Source: Polyangium jinanense
Lineage (GTDB): Bacteria > Myxococcota > Polyangia > Polyangiales > Polyangiaceae
Length of the DNA stretch: 35,496 nt
Direction: 5' to 3'
Assembly (NCBI RefSeq): GCF_028435365.1
Contig: NZ_JAGTJJ010000089.1
Location: 1 to 35,496, forward strand
Positions 32,678 to 35,496 of this stretch are shown piece by piece. Under the pieces are notes generated by a model. That model did not search any database, was not told the DNA's origin, and saw only the letters and a list, made by a program, of their open reading frames with translations. Numbering within the stretch: the stretch's first letter is position 1; each line of letters starts with the position of its first letter. Made by a program: the position numbers and the translations under genes.

Positions 32678-32883
32678 ATGAAGGCGCAAGCTCCCACCGA
32701 TTGACCTACCTCGTCGCAAAGCGGGAGCGGAAGCGGGAGCGGGAGCGGGAGCGGGAGCGGGAGCGGGAGCGGGAGCGGGAGCGGCAAGCGGGATCTGGTT
32801 GTGTACCGCTTTTGAGGAAGGGGGCAGGTCGCGTACCGGATGGGCCACTTGCCAGGTGTGGCGGCCGAGATGGCGGAGGGTGG
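32678..32883 (-). repeat. Composite hexamer element, complete copy
   Basis: The full copy, inverted: right flank 32678-32720 (ATGAAGGCGCAAGCTCCCAC to GTCGCAAAGC), tract 32720-32784 of about 11 GGGAGC/GGAAGC units, and left flank 32785-32883 (GGATCTGGTTGTGTACCGC, TTGAGGAAGGGGGCAGG, GGATGGGCCA, ATGGCGGAGGGTGGC). It ends 2 bases before the stop codon of the lipoprotein gene at 32885. The run GGGAGC repeated more than four times is a canonical G-quadruplex motif. Confidence 0.92.
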
Positions 32884-32884
32884 C

Positions 32885-33352
32885 TCAATACCGCGAAGCG
32901 CAGACTCCATCTTTACAAATGGGCACGAGCATAGGGCACGAGGGAATCGGAATGGGTACGAGCTTGTCGCAGCCGCTCTTGGTCCAAGCCTCACAAGCCG
33001 GCTCCGTGATACGTTTTCGGTCCGCCTCGTACGTGGCCCGCGCGGCTTTGGCGATGCTGACGCCGCAGCTCGCAGCCATGCAAATGCCATCCGAAAGAAT
33101 CTCGCAATCGGCTTCGGTCGTGCAAGCGGCGGATTTGGCTTGCGCTTTGCCTAAAGCGTCGCGGGCCTCGGCACGAAGCGTATCGCATGCTGCGGTGGAG
33201 GGCGGCGCAGCGGCCGGCGGTGAGGAGCCTGCCCTTGTGTCGGCGGACGGCGTCACGGGGGCGTTTCCCGAAGGCGGCTCGGCGCAGGCGACCCAAACGA
33301 GGGGCGTAAGCACGGCGAGCCCGACGAACATGAGGGGAGACAACGATCGCAT
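32885..33352 (-). CDS. Small Cys-containing lipoprotein
   Basis: A 155-residue exported lipoprotein starting at ATG 33352 (MRSLSPLMFVGLAV), with lipobox W-V-A-C (Cys23). A Pro/Ser/Ala linker (residues about 26-53) precedes a domain of about 100 residues with eight or more cysteines (TAACDTLRAEARDALGK, SAACTTEADCEILSDGIC, SCGVSIAKAARATYEADRK, CPMLVPICKDGVC), the pattern of small Cys-rich domains common in myxobacterial lipoproteins. Function unknown. It is followed on the minus strand by the complete hexamer element. Ribosome-binding site weak, start set by the signal peptide. Confidence 0.85.
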   Translation of the reverse strand: MRSLSPLMFVGLAVLTPLVWVACAEPPSGNAPVTPSADTRAGSSPPAAAPPSTAACDTLRAEARDALGKAQAKSAACTTEADCEILSDGICMAASCGVSIAKAARATYEADRKRITEPACEAWTKSGCDKLVPIPIPSCPMLVPICKDGVCASRY

Positions 33353-33396
33353 CGGCAAGAGATAGCCGGCCGGGACGGCAAAGTCGAGCCGCCCGC

Positions 33397-33753
33397 TTAC
33401 GGTTTGGTTGCCTCCGCAAACGCCTTCCAGGTCACCTCGGCGGCGCCCACGGCCGCGCGGGCGCCGTCGCGTACGATCGGCGTGCGAAGCAACATTGGAT
33501 CCTCCAAAAATAGCTCCGCGAGGCGTGTTTCGCTCGGGTCGAGGTATTGAAGGCCGCGTTCTTTCACGCGAGGGCTGTCTTCGGCATAAAGCGCGCGCAT
33601 GCCGCCCACGGCGCGCGCGACGCTGGCGAGCTCCCCCTTGGAGAGGCCTTTTTCGCGCAGATTGATGAACTGCACTTTGATACGCCGCTCCGCGAAAAAT
33701 CGTTGCGCAGCGCGGGTCAGCTTGCACTTTTCGGTGCCGAAGATCTGAATCAT
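33397..33753 (-). CDS. ArsC/Spx-family thioredoxin-fold protein
   Basis: A 118-residue cytosolic protein with the compact ArsC/Spx fold: MIQIFGTEKCKLTRAAQRFF places one Cys (Cys10) at the active-site position, the second Cys of the Spx C-x-x-C is Thr (C-K-L-T), and the typical LLRTPIVRDG segment with cis-Pro occurs near residue 90. Members act as arsenate reductases, Spx-like transcription factors or uncharacterised reductases; the single Cys fits the reductase branch better. ATG 33753 is chosen because the family starts right at the first beta strand; the longer frame upstream is Gly/Ala-rich and rejected. Confidence 0.9.
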   Translation of the reverse strand: MIQIFGTEKCKLTRAAQRFFAERRIKVQFINLREKGLSKGELASVARAVGGMRALYAEDSPRVKERGLQYLDPSETRLAELFLEDPMLLRTPIVRDGARAAVGAAEVTWKAFAEATKP

Positions 33754-33957
33754 CTCGCCCGAGATCACCGCACCCGATGCGGCACCCGCTCCCCCTTCTG
33801 CTCCGCCACCCGCAAAGCCGTGTCGTACCCCGCGTCCACGTGCCAAGTCACGACCATTTCTGGTTGATCGTCAAGACGCGCTCGAGCCTCCTCTGCGCCG
33901 CGTCCGTGCGAGCTTGCGCAGGCCGTGGAAGCGCACCTTGGGATCGACCTCGTTAAA

Positions 33958-34066
33958 GGAAGCGGGTGCGGAAGCGGGTGCAGAAGCGGAAGCGGGAGCG
34001 GGAGCGGAAGCGGAAGCGGGAGCGGGAGCGGGAGCGGGAGCGGGAGCGGGAGCGGGAGCGGAGGCG
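33958..34066 (-). repeat. Hexanucleotide tract behind sigma-factor gene
   Basis: About 18 units of GGAAGC, GGTGCG and GGGAGC end 3 bases from the stop codon of the minus-strand sigma-factor gene at 34070. Seven consecutive GGGAGC units near 34018-34060 form a G-quadruplex motif. No flanks of the composite element are recognisable. Confidence 0.9.
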
Positions 34067-34069
34067 GGG

Positions 34070-34622
34070 TCAGGCGAGCGCGAGCCTTTGCAGGTGCCGT
34101 CGGGCGAGGGAGATGCGGGCGTAGGCGGTCTTCGTCTTAATGCCGAGCGCTTCGGCAATCTCCCGTATCGAACGGCCCTCCAGGTACGGCACGACCACCG
34201 CACGGATGCGCGGGCCGATCTTCAAGAGGAACCGCTTCAGCCGGAACAGCCCATAAGTCGCCTGCAAGAGCATATCGGGCGACGACGCGTCGTCCTGCTC
34301 CTGCTCGGGACATTCCTCCGCGAGCCCCGTGAAGACCTCTCGCTCATGACGCGCGAGCCTTCGATAATTGCTCGCACGGTTGAGCCCGATCACCACGAGC
34401 CACGGCCGCGCCTGCTCCGGCGTGACCAGACATTCGAGGCGTCGCCAGGCCGTGATGAAGACCTCCTGGACGACATCGTCCACATCACTGGAGGGGATGG
34501 CCTGCTTGAGAAGCAGGCGGCAAAGAAAAATCGCAGTGTTCGAGGTAAAGGCGGCCGAGCAAGGCGTGCGACGCCGTAAAGTTTGCCGGCGGCGGATGGA
34601 GCGGTATCGTTGCCATACTCAT
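34070..34622 (-). CDS. ECF-type RNA polymerase sigma factor, frameshifted
   Basis: Two frames join into one ECF sigma factor of about 184 residues. Frame one starts at ATG 34622 or 34616 (MATIPLHPPPANFTASHALL, GRLYLEHCDF). At a run of five T (34526-34530) the reading must lose one T to continue in frame two as LCRLLLKQAIPSSDVDDVVQ with region 2.2 DVDDVVQEVFITAWRRL. Region 4 is intact: LEGRSIREIAEALGIKTKTA and ARISLARRHLQRL. The GTG at 34483 gives only a truncated protein lacking half of region 2. The cause may be mutation, homopolymer sequencing error, or slippage; no anti-sigma gene is adjacent. Confidence 0.85.
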
Positions 34623-34811
34623 GACTCCGGACGTGTCGGGGTTGTGGGGAGACGCCGGTCGGTGTGGGTAGCACCGGCTGGCGTCGCTTGTTTTGTCTCA
34701 TGAATCGGGGCGCGATTCAACCACCAAATGTGGAATTGGTTCGTCGCGGGAGAACCCACGATCCGACCTGAATGGGACGAGGGGGGTTGGAATGGGAGCC
34801 GTGATCCTGGG

Positions 34812-34866
34812 GTGAGAGTCCCTCACCCCCAACCCCTCTCCCGTCCCGGGAGAGGGGCGAGGGAGG
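34812..34866. repeat. Double-hairpin repeat (CCCTCACCCCCAACCCC type)
   Basis: Two adjacent hairpins, GTGAG/CTCAC (34812-34826) and an 11-bp stem CCCCTCTCCCG/CGGGAGAGGGG (34833-34857), lie 6 bases beyond the stop codon of the four-helix gene. The motif is widely scattered in bacterial genomes. It may act as a terminator of the minus-strand gene. Confidence 0.7.
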
Positions 34867-34872
34867 CTTCTC

Positions 34873-35172
34873 CTACGAAGTGCGGCGGTAGACGAGGCGG
34901 CCCAGGGTGGCGATGACGTGGTCCATGCGCTCGAGCACCCGTGCATCGACCCCGCCGATGTACCTCATGGCCTGGGCGACCTGGATGCAGGCGAGCACCT
35001 CACATGCCGAGCCCAATGCCGACTGATAACGCTGCCTTTTATGTCCTGCGACGTTACCGGCCCCCTCGGCCGTATTGAGCGCGACGCTATGCATGGCCCT
35101 GCGCAGTTGCCGGGCCAAATCCGAGTCCTTCCGTTCAATCTGTTCCGCGACACCCGCCGCGTCCCCAGCCAT
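34873..35172 (-). CDS. Four-helix bundle (S23/IVS) protein, N-terminus cut
   Basis: From ATG 35172 a 99-residue protein of the four-helix-bundle family first described from 23S rRNA intervening sequences: QIERKDSDLARQLRRAMHSV, ALNTAEGAGN, KRQRYQSALGSACEVLACIQ, RVLERMDHVIATLGRLVYR. The normal start MLRIY.VVL is present upstream: ATG 35202, CTG, AGG, ATT, then TAG (35190-35188) where Tyr is expected, then GAA GTC GTT TTG GCC in frame with ATG 35172. So an amber codon removes the usual start; translation could begin at ATG 35172 or TTG 35178. The molecular role of the family is unknown. Confidence 0.85.
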   Translation of the reverse strand: MAGDAAGVAEQIERKDSDLARQLRRAMHSVALNTAEGAGNVAGHKRQRYQSALGSACEVLACIQVAQAMRYIGGVDARVLERMDHVIATLGRLVYRRTS

Positions 35173-35305
35173 GGCCAAAACGACTTCCTAAATCCTCAGC
35201 ATGACGAGACCCTCCGCCCGACGACCCAATCGCCGGGACCCTCGTCCCAGACCGTCGCGCGGAGCGCTCTTCAAGGCTGCGCAGCACCGCGCGGAGCCGC
35301 GCGGA

Positions 35306-35367
35306 GCGCGAAGCGCGAAGCGCGAAGCGCGAAGCGCGAAGCGCGAAGCGCGAAGCGCGAAGCGCGA
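35306..35367. repeat. 7-bp tandem repeat (GCGCGAA), eight-plus units
   Basis: Eight perfect GCGCGAA units and a partial ninth. Because 7 is not a multiple of 3, every frame reads a 7-residue repeat; no gene around it is supported. The remainder of 35203-35496 holds no recognised gene. Confidence 0.92.
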
Positions 35368-35496
35368 GGACGGCGACGATGAGGCAGCTCCGACGTCAAG
35401 GCCTTTAGCGCGGTTTTTACGCTGCGCTTCCGTGTGGCGGTAGCCGCGTTGACGTGCGCCGTTGCCTTCCTCCGACCTTCTTCGCTCCTCGGCATG

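Noticed and set aside
34070..34483. Sigma factor starting at GTG 34483
   Set aside because: It would lack half of region 2; the upstream codons in two frames clearly continue the family.
35271..35495. Minus-strand frame whose N-terminus (TATRKRSVKTALKAL) resembles ribosomal protein S20
   Set aside because: Similarity is short and basic-residue driven; the frame runs into the 7-bp repeat and lacks the S20 N-terminus.

Overview
The window is GC-rich DNA that looks like a Polyangiales-type myxobacterium (Sorangium/Polyangium-like). This is inferred from an unusually high density of predicted lipoproteins (about 14 genes with a lipobox), Ser/Gly-rich linkers, Cys-rich repeats of the type C-D-D-G-x-x-C-T-Q-T-D-x-C-Q, MYXO-CTERM-like C-termini (Gly-Cys, one membrane helix, Arg cluster), a eukaryote-like Ser/Thr kinase, and many dispersed GC-rich repeats. 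No rRNA, tRNA, CRISPR array or intact mobile element was recognised.

Layout. 1-4.7 kb: a multi-hairpin repeat, a small protein with a UvrD/PcrA-like C-terminal tudor domain, a glutathione S-transferase, a lipoprotein, 42-bp tandem repeats, an unrecognised protein and a small lipoprotein. 5-10.3 kb: a beta-helix lipoprotein; a two-gene unit made of an exported lipoprotein with a C-terminal HNH-like segment plus a cytosolic partner (candidate toxin/immunity pair); and divergently a regulator that joins half an AraC DNA-binding domain to a LuxR helix-turn-helix. 10.4-22.6 kb: an island of surface proteins, namely LamG-EGF5-LamG, a kinase gene broken into a Kelch gene, a second Kelch protein, an FG-GAP protein and a third Kelch protein. 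23.1-25.5 kb: a translationally coupled operon of a FadL-type outer-membrane channel and a Cys-rich lipoprotein, closed by a strong intrinsic terminator. 26-31 kb: a remnant of an IS91-like transposase, a seven-bladed RCC1 lipoprotein, a Cys-rich lipoprotein and a frameshifted cupin lipoprotein. 31-35.5 kb: an exported nitronate monooxygenase, a lipoprotein, an ArsC/Spx-like reductase, a frameshifted ECF sigma factor and a four-helix-bundle (S23/IVS) protein whose normal start is cut off by an amber codon.

Repeats are the most striking layer. (1) A family built on hexamer tracts (CCGCTT/CCGCTC) with recognisable left and right flanks recurs about eight times between genes; its G-rich strand contains canonical G-quadruplex motifs. 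(2) A multi-hairpin palindromic element occurs four times, always at gene 3' ends, with compensatory base changes in its stem. (3) A 43-bp tandem array carries a perfect 14-bp palindrome per unit. Several genes show decay or junctions (kinase/Kelch, cupin, sigma factor, four-helix protein, leader remnant, transposase remnant), so either this is a rapidly rearranging accessory region or the assembly contains indel errors; read-level data would decide. All functions are inferred from reading the sequence; no database search was possible.
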